A DNA stretch of 64,000 bases from Flammeovirga pectinis (GTDB lineage Bacteria > Bacteroidota > Bacteroidia > Cytophagales > Flammeovirgaceae): positions 4,956,001 through 5,020,000 of the forward strand of contig NZ_CP034562.1 in the NCBI RefSeq assembly GCF_003970675.1, given 5' to 3'. The position numbers and the translations under genes were made by a program. The notes under the pieces are model-generated. The model made no database searches. It saw nothing but the letters and a program-made list of their open reading frames with translations, and was not told where the DNA came from. Each line of letters starts with the position of its first letter. Positions within the stretch are counted from its first letter, which is position 1. Positions 63,610 to 64,000 of the stretch are shown piece after piece.

Positions 63610-63642
63610 TTTGGAAGTTTAAACTAAGATATCTTACCTTTG
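63610..63642 (+). promoter_or_regulatory. rRNA promoter P3
   Basis: TTTG (63610-63613), 21 bases, TACCTTTG (63635-63642), followed by CACTCGC. The downstream 12 bases from the -7 box match P1 almost exactly. Confidence 0.72.
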
Positions 63643-63859
63643 CACTCGCTTCTTTAGAGGGGTGATCGATAAAACAACGGTTTTATTGAAATTATAAACT
63701 GAGATTCAGTTCATTAAGCTTCGGCTTAAACGTTCTTTTGATGTAATGAGAAAGTAATTATAAGATCAGCGAAAGCGGATCCTAATAAAGTTAATTCTTT
63801 TAAACAGTTCGTGGAGACAGGTATAAAACATTGATCATTTATTTGATCTAAAAACTCTT
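63643..63859 (+). other. rRNA operon leader
   Basis: Untranslated leader before 16S. It contains a UUCG-loop hairpin TTAAGC-TTCG-GCTTAA (63714-63729), a GAAA-loop hairpin around 63766-63779, a boxA-like stretch TTCTTTTAAACA (63795-63806, weak), and GATCA/TGATC close to the 16S start. They are probably processing and antitermination signals. The part 63273-63343, after the kinase gene, has no visible terminator. Confidence 0.55.

Positions 63860-64000
<141 letters not shown>

Overview
The window comes from an AT-rich Bacteroidota genome, most likely order Cytophagales (Flammeovirga-like; this is inference). Supporting signs are four SusC/SusD pairs, Bacteroidota-type promoters (TTTG or TTG, about 19 bases, then TAnnTTTG), the missing Shine-Dalgarno sequences, DUF4136, DUF2911 and GWxTD proteins, and the start of a 16S rRNA gene at the right edge. 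Most of it is ordinary chromosome. No prophage, insertion sequence, CRISPR array or tRNA gene was seen.

Layout. 1-3.8 kb: a gene cut by the window edge, alaS, and a small exported protein. 4.1-8.0 kb: a 902-residue protein made of two beta-amylase (GH14) halves, followed by an AraC-type regulator. 8.2-9.5 kb: a DUF4136 lipoprotein and an outer-membrane barrel protein. 9.5-10.4 kb: a long gap holding a candidate small RNA. 10.4-18.4 kb: tpiA, an exported protein, an alpha/beta hydrolase, two exported amidohydrolase-like proteins in one operon, and a TIGR01777 epimerase. 18.4-38.9 kb: four consecutive SusC/SusD outer-membrane import pairs, each with its own leader and, except for pair 1, an upstream terminator boundary. 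39-43 kb: guaA, then the unusual operon hemC-nuoB-nuoC and a second copy of the small RNA. 43.2-49.5 kb: ArsR regulator with a SpoU methyltransferase, a GNAT-rdgB-membrane protein cluster, and YciO-ugd-UDP-xylose synthase. 49.7-58.4 kb: a small acidic protein, lipB-aroA-marC, a GWxTD protein with hisB, a DUF2911 protein, a GT51 transglycosylase with a changed catalytic motif, and uvrC. 58.4-63.3 kb: an aldo/keto reductase with an inward-rectifier potassium channel, and a five-PAS histidine kinase. 63.3-64 kb: three tandem rRNA promoters, an rRNA leader and the first 141 bases of 16S rRNA.

The most interesting signal is a pair of roughly 102-base minus-strand RNAs, at 10046-10147 and 42917-43018. 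They share a 60-base core with two differences. Each ends in an intrinsic terminator whose stem sequence is unrelated to the other but folds equally well. I do not recognise the family. Also worth a look are the GH14 tandem protein whose N-terminal half has lost substrate-binding residues, the GT51 protein with Glu changed to Asp, the amidohydrolases with altered metal ligands, nuoBC cut off from the rest of complex I, the reductase-potassium channel operon, and the shared promoter box and leader hairpins of the susC genes.
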